64,000 nt of DNA. It comes from Shewanella pealeana ATCC 700345 (GTDB taxonomy: Bacteria > Pseudomonadota > Gammaproteobacteria > Enterobacterales > Shewanellaceae). The stretch covers positions 2,851,001 to 2,915,000 of the forward strand of contig NC_009901.1 of the NCBI RefSeq assembly GCF_000018285.1, read 5' to 3'. Both the position numbers and the translations under genes were made by a program. The notes beneath the pieces were generated by a model, which had not been told where the DNA came from, ran no database searches, and saw only the letters and a program-made list of their open reading frames with translations. Position 1 is the first letter of the stretch, and each line of letters begins with the position of its first letter. Of this stretch, positions 18,229 to 28,962 are shown one piece after another.

Positions 18229-18807
18229 ATGAGTGAATATCTCCTGTTATTGATTGGCACAGTGCTAGTCAACAACTTCGTATTAGTAAAATTTCTTGGC
18301 CTTTGCCCTTTTATGGGGGTATCTAGCAAGCTTGAGTCGGCTATCGGCATGTCAATGGCGACGACTTTTGTTCTGACGCTAGCCTCAATTTTAAGTTATT
18401 TGGTCAACCAGTATCTGTTGCTACCTTTTGATCTCGGCTATCTGCGCACCATGAGCTTTATTCTTGTGATTGCAGTTGTGGTGCAGTTCACCGAGATGCT
18501 GGTTCAAAAAACCAGTGCATCTTTGCATCGCGCCTTAGGTATTTATCTGCCTTTGATTACCACTAACTGTGCCGTACTCGGTGTCGCCCTCCTCAACATT
18601 AATGAAAAGCATGGCTTTATTGAATCTGCCATATTTGGCTTTGGTGCTGCGGTTGGTTTCTCATTAGTGTTAATTCTTTTCTCTGCCATGCGAGAGCGTC
18701 TTGCTGCTGCCGATGTTCCCACACCTTTTAAAGGTGGGGCCATTGCTATGGTTACCGCAGGACTAATGTCACTCGCGTTTATGGGATTCACAGGGTTGGT
18801 TAAATAA
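18229..18807 (+). CDS. rsxA: Rsx/Rnf electron transport complex subunit A
   Basis: 192-aa integral membrane subunit with six predicted helices, one of two homologous membrane cores (with RsxE) of the ion-translocating ferredoxin:NAD oxidoreductase-type complex. The N-terminus reads [20 protein letters not shown], typical of RnfA, and [14 protein letters not shown] is the conserved helix that holds a cluster-coordinating Cys with its RsxE partner. In E. coli the complex keeps SoxR reduced; in other bacteria it drives low-potential electron flow. It is first in rsxABCDGE-nth, 2 bp before rsxB. Confidence 0.97.
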   Translation: MSEYLLLLIGTVLVNNFVLVKFLGLCPFMGVSSKLESAIGMSMATTFVLTLASILSYLVNQYLLLPFDLGYLRTMSFILVIAVVVQFTEMLVQKTSASLHRALGIYLPLITTNCAVLGVALLNINEKHGFIESAIFGFGAAVGFSLVLILFSAMRERLAAADVPTPFKGGAIAMVTAGLMSLAFMGFTGLVK

Positions 18808-18809
18808 AC

Positions 18810-19379
18810 ATGTCAGCTATTGTCATTGCTATTGTTGTACTCACAATACTCGCGCTCGTATTCGGTGTATTGCTGGGCTTTGCTGCCGAAAAATTTAAAG
18901 TTGAAGGCAACCCCCTAACAGATCAAATTGAAGCACTATTACCACAAACCCAGTGTGGCCAATGTGGTTACCCTGGCTGTCGCCCCTATGCAGAAGCCAT
19001 TGCGAATGGCGACAAAGTCAACAAGTGTCCTCCTGGTGGCGCTGCAACCATGGAAAAGCTCGCCGATCTTATGGGCGTCGAACCTGAGCCACTCAATGTC
19101 ACTGAAGCTGTGCAAATAAAAAAGGTCGCATACATACGTGAAGATGAATGTATTGGCTGTACAAAGTGCATACAGGCCTGCCCCGTCGACGCGATTTTGG
19201 GCTCCGGAAAATTAATGCATACCGTCATTACCGATTATTGTACGGGCTGTGACCTATGTGTTGCGCCTTGCCCTGTCGATTGTATCGATATGCTACCAGT
19301 AGAACAGACCACTAAGACCTGGAACTGGCAACTTAATGCCATTCCCGTCAAGCAGTTGCAAGAGGATAAGCCGTGTTAA
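18810..19379 (+). CDS. rsxB: Rsx/Rnf complex subunit B (Fe-S protein)
   Basis: 189 aa. One N-terminal membrane helix is followed by a 4Fe-4S domain ([16 protein letters not shown] ... KCPPGG) and two ferredoxin-type clusters ([16 protein letters not shown] and [16 protein letters not shown]). It passes electrons between the RsxC side and the membrane core. The 3' end overlaps the rsxC GTG start by 7 bp, which suggests translational coupling. Confidence 0.97.
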   Translation: MSAIVIAIVVLTILALVFGVLLGFAAEKFKVEGNPLTDQIEALLPQTQCGQCGYPGCRPYAEAIANGDKVNKCPPGGAATMEKLADLMGVEPEPLNVTEAVQIKKVAYIREDECIGCTKCIQACPVDAILGSGKLMHTVITDYCTGCDLCVAPCPVDCIDMLPVEQTTKTWNWQLNAIPVKQLQEDKPC

Positions 19380-21850
19380 CTTTATTAGAGCAAATTGATA
19401 AAGGGACGCTTTGGCGCTCACATGGTGGTGTTCATCCTCCAGAATTAAAAAATCTATCAAACAAAACGACGATTTCAGAGTTACCACTCGCGAGTCAATT
19501 CGTTTTACCACTTACCCAAGTTGGCGACAGCGCCCTACTCACGGTTAAGGTTGGCGATAGAGTGCTAAAAGGTCAGAGCCTGACATCGGGTACTAGCTTT
19601 GCTTATAGCCCTGTGCATGCACCTACGTCCGGTGTTATCAGCCAAATTCAGCCTATGCCAAGCAATCACCCTTCTGGCATTGCGGTATTAAGCTGCGTAA
19701 TTGATGCCGATGGCTTAGATGAATCGGTAGAGATTCTAACGGCAGATGTTGCATCTTTAAGCAACCAAGAGATCTTAAGCAAGATCCAGCAAGCAGGTAT
19801 TGCAGGACTGGGCGGCGCAGCTTTTCCGACTCATATCAAGTTAAGCCCTGCCAGTGACATCGAACTAGTGATTATCAATGGTATCGAGTGCGAGCCTTAC
19901 ATTACCTCTGACGATCGTCTAATGCGTGAACACAGCGATGACATCCTTGCTGGTATTGCGATTATCCATAAGCTACTCAAGCCAAAACGCATCATTATCG
20001 CCATCGAGGATAATAAGCCCGAAGCAATTGAAGCGATGCAACATGCGCTTAATCGCAGCGAGTTAGTGACAGATAGCGCCAGGATCACTGCAGTTCCAAC
20101 CAAATATCCATCTGGTGGTGAAAAACAGCTAATACAGATCTTAACTGGCCAAGAAGTGCCATCAGGCTCTATTCCTGCCCAGCTCGGTATGTTAGTACAA
20201 AACGTCGGTACGGCTTACGCCATCCATGACGCAGTCAGTAATGGCCATGCTTTGACACGCCGTGTCGTCACAGTGACAGGCTTAAATAGCCAAACACCAG
20301 GCAACTATTGGGTACCCATTGGTACGCCAGTCAGCCACATTCTCAAGCAGCTTGGTTTTAATGGCGACTTAGCCACCGATAAAGTCATAATCGGTGGGCC
20401 TATGATGGGTCACTCGCTACCCGATATTTCTGCTCCTGTGTTAAAAGGCACAAACTGCGTTCTGTTACCGAGCAGTGAAGAGATAGCGCCTGAACAACCA
20501 GAGAAACCTTGTATTCGCTGTGGCGAATGCGCCGTCGTCTGCCCTAGCCTGCTCTTGCCACAGCAACTATTTTGGCATGCAAAAGCTGAAGAATACGATA
20601 AAGCCTCAAGCTTTAACCTACACGACTGTATCGAATGCGGTTGCTGTAGCTTTGTTTGCCCAAGTGATATCCCATTAGTAGAGTACTACCGTATCGCCAA
20701 GTCAGCGATACGTACGCAAACAGAAGAGAAAAAACAAGCCGACTTTGCTAAACAGCGCTTCGAAGCTAGATTACAGCGTCTAGAAGAGGAGAAGCTTGCT
20801 CGCGAAGCCAAAGCTAAAGAGGCAGCAGAGCGCCGTAAGGGCAGTATGTCTAGCGGCGACAGAGACGCTGTTGCCGAGGCCATGGCCCGTATTAAAGCTA
20901 AGAAAGCTGCCGATAGCCAGCAGGCCGAGGTCACAGCTTCTGCCGAGGCTCCTTCGGACAAGAAAGCTCAAGTTGCAGCAGCGATTGCCCGTGCCAAAGC
21001 CAAAAAATCAACTACCAATACAGAAATGAACACGGTAGATGATTCTGCTGAGTCTTCAGCAACAGATAAGAAAGCACAAATAGCTGCGGCAATTGCCCGT
21101 GCTAAAGCTAAAAAAGCTGCGCAGGCTGACACAACTAATACAACTGAAGAGAGTGAAGCCAGCGGTTTAGACAAGGGGGAGGCGCGAGAGGCGCCAGTTG
21201 AAATGCCTGTAGAGATACAAGCTAACAACAAGAAAGCGCAAATAGCCGCAGCGATTGCACGTGCTAAGGCTAAGAAAGCTGCACAAGCTGAGAAAGCTCA
21301 AACTAGTAACTCCGTAAACTCAGAGACTTTAGAGCATGAGACTTCAGAATCTGTGCCTGCTGAAGATGCTAAGAAAGCACGCATTGCAGCAGCCGTCGCT
21401 AAAGCTAAGGCCAAAAAGCTAGCTTTAACGACTGAAGTTCAAGCCGCAAAAACTCAAACTATAGATGCTCAATCTATAGAAGCGAAGGCTAGTGAAACGA
21501 TAGACAGTGAGATATCAGAACCTCTGCCTGCTGAAGATGCCAAGAAAGCACGCATTGCAGCAGCCGTCGCTAAAGCTAAGGCCAAAAAGCTAGCTTTAAC
21601 GACTGATGTTAAAACTGTAGAAGCTCAAGCTGCAGAAACTCAAACTATAGGTGCTCAATCTGTAGAAGCGAAGGCTAGTGAAGCTCAAGCCATTAAACCT
21701 ATAGATAGTAAAGCTGTAGACAGTGATACTTCAGAAACTGATTTTTCTGAACCTTTGTCAGCCGAAGATGCCAAGAAAGCACGCATCGCCGCAGCGGTTG
21801 CTAAGGCTAAAGCGAAAAAGATGCAACAAAAATTGCAGGAGAAGGAATAA
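19373..21850 (+). CDS. rsxC: Rsx/Rnf complex subunit C with a long repeat-bearing C-terminal tail
   Basis: 825 aa, GTG start overlapping rsxB. The first 440 or so residues are the catalytic NADH/FMN-binding RnfC part ([28 protein letters not shown]), ending in two ferredoxin motifs ([12 protein letters not shown] at about 381 and [12 protein letters not shown] at about 420). The remainder, from about residue 500, is an Ala/Lys-rich extension with seven copies of a motif like [16 protein letters not shown] separated by acidic, Ser/Thr-rich linkers. Such tails are known in gammaproteobacterial RsxC, but copy number varies. Two copies (21361 and 21532) are nearly identical at DNA level over about 75 bp, exactly 171 bp apart. 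Confidence 0.97.
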   Translation: MLTLLEQIDKGTLWRSHGGVHPPELKNLSNKTTISELPLASQFVLPLTQVGDSALLTVKVGDRVLKGQSLTSGTSFAYSPVHAPTSGVISQIQPMPSNHPSGIAVLSCVIDADGLDESVEILTADVASLSNQEILSKIQQAGIAGLGGAAFPTHIKLSPASDIELVIINGIECEPYITSDDRLMREHSDDILAGIAIIHKLLKPKRIIIAIEDNKPEAIEAMQHALNRSELVTDSARITAVPTKYPSGGEKQLIQILTGQEVPSGSIPAQLGMLVQNVGTAYAIHDAVSNGHALTRRVVTVTGLNSQTPGNYWVPIGTPVSHILKQLGFNGDLATDKVIIGGPMMGHSLPDISAPVLKGTNCVLLPSSEEIAPEQPEKPCIRCGECAVVCPSLLLPQQLFWHAKAEEYDKASSFNLHDCIECGCCSFVCPSDIPLVEYYRIAKSAIRTQTEEKKQADFAKQRFEARLQRLEEEKLAREAKAKEAAERRKGSMSSGDRDAVAEAMARIKAKKAADSQQAEVTASAEAPSDKKAQVAAAIARAKAKKSTTNTEMNTVDDSAESSATDKKAQIAAAIARAKAKKAAQADTTNTTEESEASGLDKGEAREAPVEMPVEIQANNKKAQIAAAIARAKAKKAAQAEKAQTSNSVNSETLEHETSESVPAEDAKKARIAAAVAKAKAKKLALTTEVQAAKTQTIDAQSIEAKASETIDSEISEPLPAEDAKKARIAAAVAKAKAKKLALTTDVKTVEAQAAETQTIGAQSVEAKASEAQAIKPIDSKAVDSDTSETDFSEPLSAEDAKKARIAAAVAKAKAKKMQQKLQEKE
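20860..21835 (+). repeat. In-frame repeats in the rsxC 3' region
   Basis: Seven degenerate copies of a 16-17 residue Ala/Lys motif. The fifth and sixth are a recent 171-bp (57-codon) duplication. The repeats keep the reading frame, so the copy number can change without breaking RsxC. Confidence 0.85.
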
Positions 21851-21853
21851 ACC

Positions 21854-22906
21854 ATGGCGTTTAAGTTAGCCTCATCACCTCATTTAAAGGTGCAACTACA
21901 AACCCAAAGTGTGATGCGCCGGGTTATTCTATGTGCCCTGCCGGGTATTGCAGCTCAGTGTTATTTTTTCGGCTTTGGCGTACTCATACAAGTTATGTTG
22001 GCTATTGTTGTTGCATTAACCGCAGAAGCAGCAGTACTTGCGTTAAGAAAACGCGCGGTACTTTCTACTATTAGCGATAACAGCGCCTTATTAACGGCAA
22101 TCTTAATTGGTGTCGCCATACCGCCTATCGCTCCATGGTGGTTAGTGGTGATTGGTACCTTGTTTGCGATTGTACTCGTTAAGCAGCTTTACGGTGGTCT
22201 AGGGCAAAATATCTTCAACCCGGCAATGGCCGCTTACGTCATGCTGCTTATCTCGTTCCCGGTGCAGATGACAAGCTGGTCAATTCCAACGGCGATTGCT
22301 CAAAACCCGATGGATATTGGCTTAACGCTACAGGCAATATTTGGCTCGATGAGCGCCGAGCAATTAAGTCTTTATAAACTCGGTTTTGACGGCGTAGCTA
22401 TGGCAACCCCGCTCGATACTGTTAAGACCGACCTATCTTTAGGCCTAACGACCTCAGAAAGCTTAACTAAAGCCATTTTCAGCGATGGCTATGGCGTAGG
22501 TTGGTTCTGGGTCAACATGGCTTACCTAGCGGGCGGCCTTATTATGCTGAAGCTAAAAGTGATCCGCTGGCACATCAGTTTCGCCATTCTAGGTTCACTC
22601 TTCGTCTGTAGCAGTTTTGGTTACCTGTTAAGCCCTGATACTCATGTAGGTCCACTACTGCAGCTATTTTCAGGTGCCACCATGATTGCGGCATTTTTTA
22701 TCGCAACTGACCCTGTAACGGCCGCAACCAGTGTTAAAGGACGCCTGTTGTTTGGCACACTAATAGGTGTGATGGTCTATGTTATTCGTACCTATGGTGG
22801 CTACCCAGACGCTTTCGCTTTTGCCGTTTTACTGGCCAATCTATGTGCGCCATTTATTGATTATTACGTCAAGCCGCGTACTTATGGACACCGCACGGGC
22901 AACTGA
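21854..22906 (+). CDS. rsxD: Rsx/Rnf complex subunit D
   Basis: 350-aa membrane subunit with about ten helices that carries a covalently bound FMN in this family. The flavin-attachment region is visible as [20 protein letters not shown] (the Thr in the SGAT context), along with the conserved [19 protein letters not shown] helix. It starts 4 bp after rsxC and is followed by rsxG after an 18-bp gap. Confidence 0.96.
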   Translation: MAFKLASSPHLKVQLQTQSVMRRVILCALPGIAAQCYFFGFGVLIQVMLAIVVALTAEAAVLALRKRAVLSTISDNSALLTAILIGVAIPPIAPWWLVVIGTLFAIVLVKQLYGGLGQNIFNPAMAAYVMLLISFPVQMTSWSIPTAIAQNPMDIGLTLQAIFGSMSAEQLSLYKLGFDGVAMATPLDTVKTDLSLGLTTSESLTKAIFSDGYGVGWFWVNMAYLAGGLIMLKLKVIRWHISFAILGSLFVCSSFGYLLSPDTHVGPLLQLFSGATMIAAFFIATDPVTAATSVKGRLLFGTLIGVMVYVIRTYGGYPDAFAFAVLLANLCAPFIDYYVKPRTYGHRTGN

Positions 22907-22924
22907 GCATAAAGAGAATTTATT

Positions 22925-23560
22925 TTGAAAAAATCAATGTTAAAGAATGGTTTGCTTCTAGGTCTATTTGCACTCTTGTGTACTGGCTTAGTCGCTGTGG
23001 TAAACCTATTTACTTACGATAAAATCAAGCAACAGGAAAAAGTCGAACTCGCGCGCGTGCTACATCAGATCATTCCTGATGAAATCCACGATAACGAACT
23101 GACTTCGCACTGCATTTTGCTTAATTCAGTGGAGTTTTTAGGCACTGACAATTCACTGCCTGCCTATATCGCGACCAAAAACGATAAGGGAGTAGCGATT
23201 GCCATTGAAGCCATTGCCCCTGATGGCTATAACGGCAATATTCGCATTATTGTCGGTATCAGCGATAAAGGTGAAGTGTTAGGCGTACGTACACTATCGC
23301 ATCAAGAAACCCCTGGTCTTGGTGATAAAATTGAACTTAGAAAGTCTGACTGGGTGCGCTCTTTCGATGGACTTTTTTTATTATCAGATAAAGATAAACG
23401 ATGGAATGTAAAAAAGGATGGCGGCGAAATCGATCAGTTTACGGGTGCCACCATCACACCACGTGCATATGTAAAAGCCGTTAAGAATGCCGTTAGCTAT
23501 TTTAATGCCAACAAGGCACAGCTGTTATCGACACCTGCCAATTGCGAGGTTGGAAAATGA
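22925..23560 (+). CDS. rsxG: Rsx/Rnf complex subunit G (FMN-binding)
   Basis: 211 aa. An N-terminal anchor ([20 protein letters not shown]) is followed by a periplasmic FMN-binding domain; the flavin-attachment motif is FTGATIT near residue 176. I keep the TTG at 22925 because AGAGAA at 22913-22918 is correctly spaced; an ATG at 22937 is the alternative. The stop overlaps the rsxE ATG (ATGA at 23557). Confidence 0.95.
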
Positions 23561-24252
23561 GTGATTATAAAGAGCTAACCAAACAAGGGCTCTGGAAAAA
23601 CAATCCTGGTCTAGTGCAGCTTTTGGGCCTGTGCCCTCTTCTGGCCGTTACCGCAACCTTGACCAACGCCCTAGGTTTAGGTCTTGCGACCATGCTGGTA
23701 TTAATCGGCTCAAACATCTTGGTCTCTCTGGTGCGTGACTTTGTACCAAAAGAGATCCGCATTCCAGTGTTTGTGATGATCATTGCAGCGCTAGTAACAA
23801 CCGTGCAGTTATTAATAAATGCATACGCTTACGGCCTGTACTTATCACTTGGGATCTTCTTGCCACTTATCGTCACTAACTGCGTCATTATTGGCCGCGC
23901 CGAGGCTTTTGCATCACGTAATAGTGTTGCAAAATCAGCCTTTGACGGGCTCATGATGGGATTAGGTTTTACCTTAGTCTTATCTGTTTTAGGTGCAGCT
24001 CGTGAAATATTAGGCCAAGGCACACTATTTTACGGCGCCGACCAACTGTTAGGTGAATGGGCTAAGTCATTAACCATTCATATCTGGCAGGTCAACACTA
24101 GCTTTCTGTTAGCCATGCTACCACCTGGTGCCTTTATCGGTATGGGCTTACTCATCGCACTTAAAAACGCCATAGATCAATATCTTGCTACGAAACAGCC
24201 TAAAGTCGAGCAAGAAGCGCCTACTCGAGCGCGTATTACTAAGGTCAATTAA
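23557..24252 (+). CDS. rsxE: Rsx/Rnf complex subunit E
   Basis: 231-aa membrane subunit homologous to RsxA. I start at the ATG at 23557 ([15 protein letters not shown]), because GAGG at 23546-23549 is 7 bp upstream and the ATGA overlaps the rsxG stop; a longer frame begins at 23542. The conserved [13 protein letters not shown] and [16 protein letters not shown] segments carry the cysteines that pair with RsxA. It is the last rsx gene, followed by nth after 41 bp. Confidence 0.96.
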
Positions 24253-24293
24253 GCCGCAATAAATAATAACAATACAGGATACGGATATAGATA

Positions 24294-24935
24294 ATGAATA
24301 CAGAGAAGCGCCGCCAGATCCTTGAAAGACTTAGAGAGAATAATCCTCATCCTGAAACTGAGCTTAATTTCTCAAGCCCTTTTGAGCTGCTGGTTGCCGT
24401 TACATTATCAGCACAGGCTACGGACGTTAGTGTTAATAAAGCCACCGATAAACTGTTCCCGGTAGCCAATACGGCTCAGGCTATTGCAGCCCTTGGCGTT
24501 GAAGGTCTTAAGCAATACATTAAAACCATCGGCCTGTACAACAATAAAGCCATTAACGTGGTAAAAGCTTGTGAGATCTTAGTCGAAAAATACGATGGTG
24601 AGGTTCCAGAGGATCGTGAGGCACTCGAAGCCCTTCCCGGTGTTGGCAGAAAGACTGCCAATGTGGTACTCAACACGGCTTTTGGCTGGCCAACCATCGC
24701 GGTCGACACTCACATAGACAGGGTATCAAATCGCACTAAGTTCGCAATTGGCAAGAATGTCGTCGAAGTGGAAAAAAAGCTGCTAAAAGTCGTTCCAGCC
24801 GAGTTTAAGGTCGATGTACACCACTGGCTTATATTACACGGTCGCTACACCTGTATTGCCCGTAAACCTCGCTGTGGTAGCTGCATTATAGAAGATCTGT
24901 GTGAGTACAAAGATAAGGTTTATCCTGAAGACTAG
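24294..24935 (+). CDS. nth: Endonuclease III
   Basis: A DNA glycosylase/AP lyase for oxidised pyrimidines in base excision repair. 213 aa. The helix-hairpin-helix LPGVGRKTANVVLN carries catalytic Lys (about 120), and the catalytic Asp is in VDTHIDRV. The 4Fe-4S cluster uses C-x6-C-x2-C-x5-C at CIARKPRCGSCIIEDLC. The rsx-nth arrangement is conserved in gammaproteobacteria and probably one operon. Confidence 0.98.
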   Translation: MNTEKRRQILERLRENNPHPETELNFSSPFELLVAVTLSAQATDVSVNKATDKLFPVANTAQAIAALGVEGLKQYIKTIGLYNNKAINVVKACEILVEKYDGEVPEDREALEALPGVGRKTANVVLNTAFGWPTIAVDTHIDRVSNRTKFAIGKNVVEVEKKLLKVVPAEFKVDVHHWLILHGRYTCIARKPRCGSCIIEDLCEYKDKVYPED

Positions 24936-24990
24936 CCCTATTGAGGCTCGACGAGTCGATTAAGTCGTGGTCATGGATTTACAGACGGAC

Positions 24991-25031
24991 AGCTACAAAA
25001 AAAGCCGCTAAAAGCGGCTTTTTTTGTAGCT
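24991..25031. terminator. Strong bidirectional terminator after nth
   Basis: A long perfect inverted repeat: AGCTACAAAAAAAGCCGC, TAAAA, GCGGCTTTTTTTGTAGCT. It serves nth on the plus strand and the small minus-strand gene at 25039-25122. Confidence 0.92.
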
Positions 25032-25038
25032 GTATAAA

Positions 25039-25122
25039 TTAATACATACAGATAAAGAAAACAGTTAAAAACGCAGCAGTAATCGCTGTAAGACCTAGTG
25101 CCATCTTTAGTTCAGTTTGCAT
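25039..25122 (-). CDS. 27-aa YnhF-like small membrane protein
   Basis: The reverse strand encodes MQTELKMALGLTAITAAF followed by LTVFFICMY and TAA. The start at 25122 has an excellent AAGGAGA ribosome site 5 bp upstream. The peptide is one transmembrane helix. Its start resembles E. coli YnhF (MSTDLKFSLVTT...), a stress-associated small membrane protein, in length, position of the Thr-acidic-Leu-Lys motif and hydrophobicity. The strong terminator directly downstream supports a real gene. The function is unknown. It is too short for most ORF callers. Confidence 0.75.
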   Translation of the reverse strand: MQTELKMALGLTAITAAFLTVFFICMY

Positions 25123-25265
25123 GGTGTTCTCCTTAAGTAACTCAGTCAATAATATAAGAAATATGCGACTTTCTCAGACTAATTTAGGCATTTTGTGATC
25201 TAGGCACTGACTAAAGAAATTGATCTGGCTCAATTTTTACAAACAGTATCTATCAGCAATAATTT

Positions 25266-25545
25266 ATACCAATCAGTATAAAGATTTGGTCGCTCAGCGA
25301 GAGTTTAGCGGCTCTGAGGCAAGGCAGCGAGTGAAGAGCATAGTTGTTCTACGGTCAAGCTCCCTCTTGTTCCATAAGAGTCACTGCATCAGAACCGCTA
25401 AAACTCGCCATTCTGGAGCGTTTTTGGCTGCCTACTTCTGCGTTGAACAACTTCACAAGGGAATAGCCATTCTTTCAGCTATTCGCCTTGAATTAGTTTG
25501 CCAAAAAGCGCTCTGAGTAGATCAACTTCTTATAACGATTGGTAT
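25266..25545. mobile_element. MITE-like element with imperfect terminal inverted repeats
   Basis: 280 bp bounded by ATACCAATCAGTATAA on the left and TTATAACGATTGGTAT on the right. The ends stay similar for about 33 bp inward, to a shared CTCAG. TTA flanks an inner TACCAATC boundary on both sides, a possible 3-bp target duplication. There is no transposase. A 98-codon frame across the element is not supported as a protein. This resembles short dispersed repeats common in Shewanella and related marine genera. Confidence 0.65.
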
Positions 25546-25594
25546 TAGATATACTTCTGCACATCTATTACCCTATTCGACTAGGAAATCAACC

Positions 25595-26005
25595 ATGGCA
25601 CAACTACTACACACCATGCTCCGCGTTGGCAATCTTGAACGCAGTATCGAGTTTTACACCAAGGTTTTAGGCATGAAGCTGCTAAGACAGAGTGAGAACA
25701 GCGAATATAAATACACCTTGGCTTTTGTCGGCTATGACGAAGAGTCAACGGGTAGCGCGGTTATAGAACTGACCTATAACTGGGGAACTGAGTCTTATGA
25801 TCATGGCAATGCATTTGGTCATATCGCTATCGGTGAAGAAGATATCTATGCGCGCTGTGAAGCTATCGCTGCGGCAGGTGGCAAGGTTATACGCCCGGCG
25901 GGACCTGTTGCTGGCGGCACGACTGAAATTGCTTTTGTAGAAGATCCTGATGGCTACAAAATTGAATTTATTCAGATGAGTTCGGCTGAAAACGGTTTAG
26001 GTTAA
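25595..26005 (+). CDS. gloA: Lactoylglutathione lyase (glyoxalase I)
   Basis: Isomerises the hemithioacetal of methylglyoxal and glutathione to S-lactoylglutathione, detoxifying methylglyoxal. 136 aa, a single VOC-fold pair. The four metal ligands are visible at His6 (MAQLLH), Glu58 (AVIELTYN), His76 (NAFGHIAI) and Glu124 (KIEFIQ). The short form lacking the zinc-type insertions suggests the nickel/cobalt class seen in E. coli. RBS AGGAAA precedes the ATG. It is a single gene ending in a terminator. Confidence 0.97.
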   Translation: MAQLLHTMLRVGNLERSIEFYTKVLGMKLLRQSENSEYKYTLAFVGYDEESTGSAVIELTYNWGTESYDHGNAFGHIAIGEEDIYARCEAIAAAGGKVIRPAGPVAGGTTEIAFVEDPDGYKIEFIQMSSAENGLG

Positions 26006-26022
26006 TCCGTTTTTTAAGCAAT

Positions 26023-26050
26023 AAAAAAGCGCCCTAAGGCGCTTTTTTTA
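26023..26050. terminator. Bidirectional terminator between gloA and the TonB receptor
   Basis: AAAAAAGCGCC, CTA, AGGCGCTTTTTT, located between convergent genes. Confidence 0.88.
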
Positions 26051-26063
26051 TGTCTAAAACCGT

Positions 26064-28673
26064 TTAGATTTTGAAACTTGCTTGAAGGTAGAAATAACGT
26101 CCAAGCGTGTCATAAGTGTACGGATCGGTGTTAGCGTCATTATTACCAGAGTAATATGGAGGTTCTTTATCAAATAGGTTGTTAACACCTAATGACAATT
26201 GAAGCCCGTTATTGAAGTAATATGAGCCAGAAATATCGTGATAAACAACACTTCCAACTGTTGGAGCTAAACAGCTTGCATCTGCCGCTTGACAGTCATA
26301 GCTATCCATACCTGAGATATAACGAGCCTGATAGTTAGCAGACCAATCTGCACCTTGTACGCCTAAGTCAAAGTTACTCTTAACCTTGGCAAAACTACCC
26401 ATTCCCGATGTGATATAGCCGGCATAATCAATAGATTGACCAGAGATTTCAGACACGTTCTCAAGCAGAATAGTCGTATCTAGACCGGTTCTCCAATCTA
26501 AGCCCAACACTTCAAATGTATAGGCTAGGTTCACGTCAATACCTGAAGTATCTTCTGCACCAATGTTTTGTAGCTGATTGTTAAATTTAATTTTACCGCT
26601 CAATGGATCATACGTAATATTAGCCGATTGACAAAGCGCGGTGTCTGTATTGATTTGCTCACCAGAACTATTCATACACTGCTCTGCGATGTAGTTTGAA
26701 TCAACTAACGCGATTGAGTTGGTGATTGAAATATCGTAGTAATCAGCTGTTACAGAGAATCCATCTAAGTAACTAGGCGAATATACAAAACCTACAGTGA
26801 AGGTTTCAGCTTCTTCTGGAGTAAGGTTTTCGTTACCACCACGAGTCACTTCAGCTTGGTAGCTCTTCTCACCAGTTACAGGGTGAGTGATCTTATCAAA
26901 TGAAGTAGCGCTTCCTGAATACAATTCATCAACTGATGGTGCTCTAAAGGCTGTAGACGCAACACTTCGTAGCATCAAGTCATCAGTCATTTTCCAAGTT
27001 AAACCAAGCTTCCAAGTGCTATCGCTACCAAATGTGCTGTAATCGAAGTAACGTACTGCCGCACTTAAGTCAACTTGCTGAGCAAGAGGAAGATCTGCTA
27101 GCAATGGAATCGCTAATTCTAAGTAAGCTTCATTTACATCGTACTCACCTTCAGTTGGGTCAACTTTAGGATCGTTTGCTAGACCTTGAGCGGTTAGCGA
27201 ATCAGGAATGAACCAAGCTTTCTCTTTACGGTGCTCGATACCCGATGCAAAGCCTAAGTAACCAGCAGGTAATTCCATCACCTCACCAGAAAGGTTACCC
27301 GATACGATGAACATTTCACTACCACCAGTGTTTTGCTCGGTGTAAGTGTAACCGTCCATATTGTCACTTGACCATGATGTTTGGTCTAATGGGTTGAAGT
27401 TACCTTCTGAGATATCTTTATTTAGGGAGCCCATGTTGACCAAGTTAGCAAGACGGTCAACCGAGTCATTACGACCGTAGTTCACTGATGTGTCCCATGT
27501 CCAACCGTTATCAAGCATACCTTCTAGGCCAACAACTACACGCGCAGTATCGACAACTTGGCTGAATTCACGTGGTCCCACTTCAGTCAAACGGCGAGCA
27601 TACCCAAGATCGTCTCCGTAATTGATGCCATGCTCTAGTAAGCTATCTCCCATAGCTTCAGTATACTTAAACTCTGTATAGATAGGTTGCGGTGCCATTT
27701 GCTGTTCTGACCAACGCTTTGAATACATAGTTTCAGTAAACAAAGTTGTATCGTCAGTTAAGTCAAAGTTCGCCAGCGCTGTAAAGTTTAAGCGTTCCAT
27801 AGGCGTGTATAAGAAGCTATCCGCAGAATAGTTATATGCATCTTCTACATGATTATATTCGTCCCAGCTGCCATCAGGGTTGCCTTGGTAGTCTCCATCT
27901 GGTCCATAAAGGTGACCATTCTCTGAGTAAACACTACCCGCACAAACCAACTCGCCGCCACTTTCTGTTAAAGGACATTCGGAAAAACCACGATCGGCTT
28001 GGCTTGCTGAGCCACGCTTCATGTATTGAATACCCATGACAACGTTACCGCCATCAAAGTTGCCACCAGTGGTTAAATCAAAGCTAGTCTCTTCAGCATC
28101 ACCTTGACCAGAGATACCGCTTTGAACATTTAGCTCTAAACCTTCAAAATCGTCTTTTAAAATAATGTTTACTACACCAGCAACCGCATCTGAACCGTAC
28201 ACAGAAGATGCACCATCTTTTAGTACTTCAACACGCTTAATCATTGATACTGGAATTGTATTTAAATCTACCGTAGAAGCAGCACCAGTACCAGAGTTAA
28301 CCATACGACGGTTGTTAACTAGAACAAGTGTTCTTTGTGAGCCTAAACCACGTAAGTTAATTGAAGCTCCACCTTGTGAGCCGTTGTTAACGCCAGGATT
28401 TGTCATGGCGCCGCCTGTAGCGGTCATTTTCTGTAGCACTTCATCAATAGAAGTCGCGCCAGAAGCTTTAATTGCGCTAGCGTCGATAACAGTCACTGGC
28501 GAAGCCGTTTCCATATCGGTACGCTGAATGCGGGAGCCGGTAACAGCAATGCGTTCTACATCGGCACCGACTTCTTCTGCGAAAGCTGTATTTGACACGG
28601 TAAAGGCTGTCGTAGAAACCGAAGCGATTAAACCGAACTTGATCGCTGAGGCCAATTTAGATGGTCTGTTCAT
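26064..28673 (-). CDS. TonB-dependent outer-membrane receptor
   Basis: 869 aa. An N-terminal signal peptide precedes a TonB-box-like VERIAVTGSRI (about residues 39-49). The plug domain (SPVTVIDASAIKASGATSIDEVL ... LVNNRRM ... EVLKDGASSVYGSDAVAGVVNIIL) and a 22-strand barrel ending in an aromatic C-terminal strand (YFYLQASFKI) follow. The family takes up siderophores, B12, sugars or peptides with TonB energy. This oar/SusC-unrelated, RIQRTD-type subgroup is abundant in Shewanella, and the substrate cannot be told. A candidate CRP site lies about 290 bp upstream, hinting at carbon or anaerobic control rather than iron. Confidence 0.93.
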   Translation of the reverse strand: MNRPSKLASAIKFGLIASVSTTAFTVSNTAFAEEVGADVERIAVTGSRIQRTDMETASPVTVIDASAIKASGATSIDEVLQKMTATGGAMTNPGVNNGSQGGASINLRGLGSQRTLVLVNNRRMVNSGTGAASTVDLNTIPVSMIKRVEVLKDGASSVYGSDAVAGVVNIILKDDFEGLELNVQSGISGQGDAEETSFDLTTGGNFDGGNVVMGIQYMKRGSASQADRGFSECPLTESGGELVCAGSVYSENGHLYGPDGDYQGNPDGSWDEYNHVEDAYNYSADSFLYTPMERLNFTALANFDLTDDTTLFTETMYSKRWSEQQMAPQPIYTEFKYTEAMGDSLLEHGINYGDDLGYARRLTEVGPREFSQVVDTARVVVGLEGMLDNGWTWDTSVNYGRNDSVDRLANLVNMGSLNKDISEGNFNPLDQTSWSSDNMDGYTYTEQNTGGSEMFIVSGNLSGEVMELPAGYLGFASGIEHRKEKAWFIPDSLTAQGLANDPKVDPTEGEYDVNEAYLELAIPLLADLPLAQQVDLSAAVRYFDYSTFGSDSTWKLGLTWKMTDDLMLRSVASTAFRAPSVDELYSGSATSFDKITHPVTGEKSYQAEVTRGGNENLTPEEAETFTVGFVYSPSYLDGFSVTADYYDISITNSIALVDSNYIAEQCMNSSGEQINTDTALCQSANITYDPLSGKIKFNNQLQNIGAEDTSGIDVNLAYTFEVLGLDWRTGLDTTILLENVSEISGQSIDYAGYITSGMGSFAKVKSNFDLGVQGADWSANYQARYISGMDSYDCQAADASCLAPTVGSVVYHDISGSYYFNNGLQLSLGVNNLFDKEPPYYSGNNDANTDPYTYDTLGRYFYLQASFKI

Positions 28674-28962
28674 TATGTAGTACTCCCTAACCTTTTATTT
28701 TTATATACACGCCATTTGTTATTTTTGGCGTTGGTATGGATACTGCAATTTCACGTTTATGCCGTCAATCGAGCAATTTATTAACTATTTACGCTTTTTT
28801 GTTAAAAATTCTCGCAGCAAAAGTAGCGCAAATTAAACAACAAACAGAATCATAATGCATAAGCCGCCACTCAAAAGAGTTATTCGCTACAAGTGGCATC
28901 ATTAACAGATAAAGAAACTAAAAAGAACGCAACCTTTCGTTAACCCAACAAAAACAGAAAAA

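Noticed and set aside
25220..25516. 98-aa plus-strand frame
   Set aside because: It lies almost completely inside the MITE-like repeat and is best explained as a by-product of that element.
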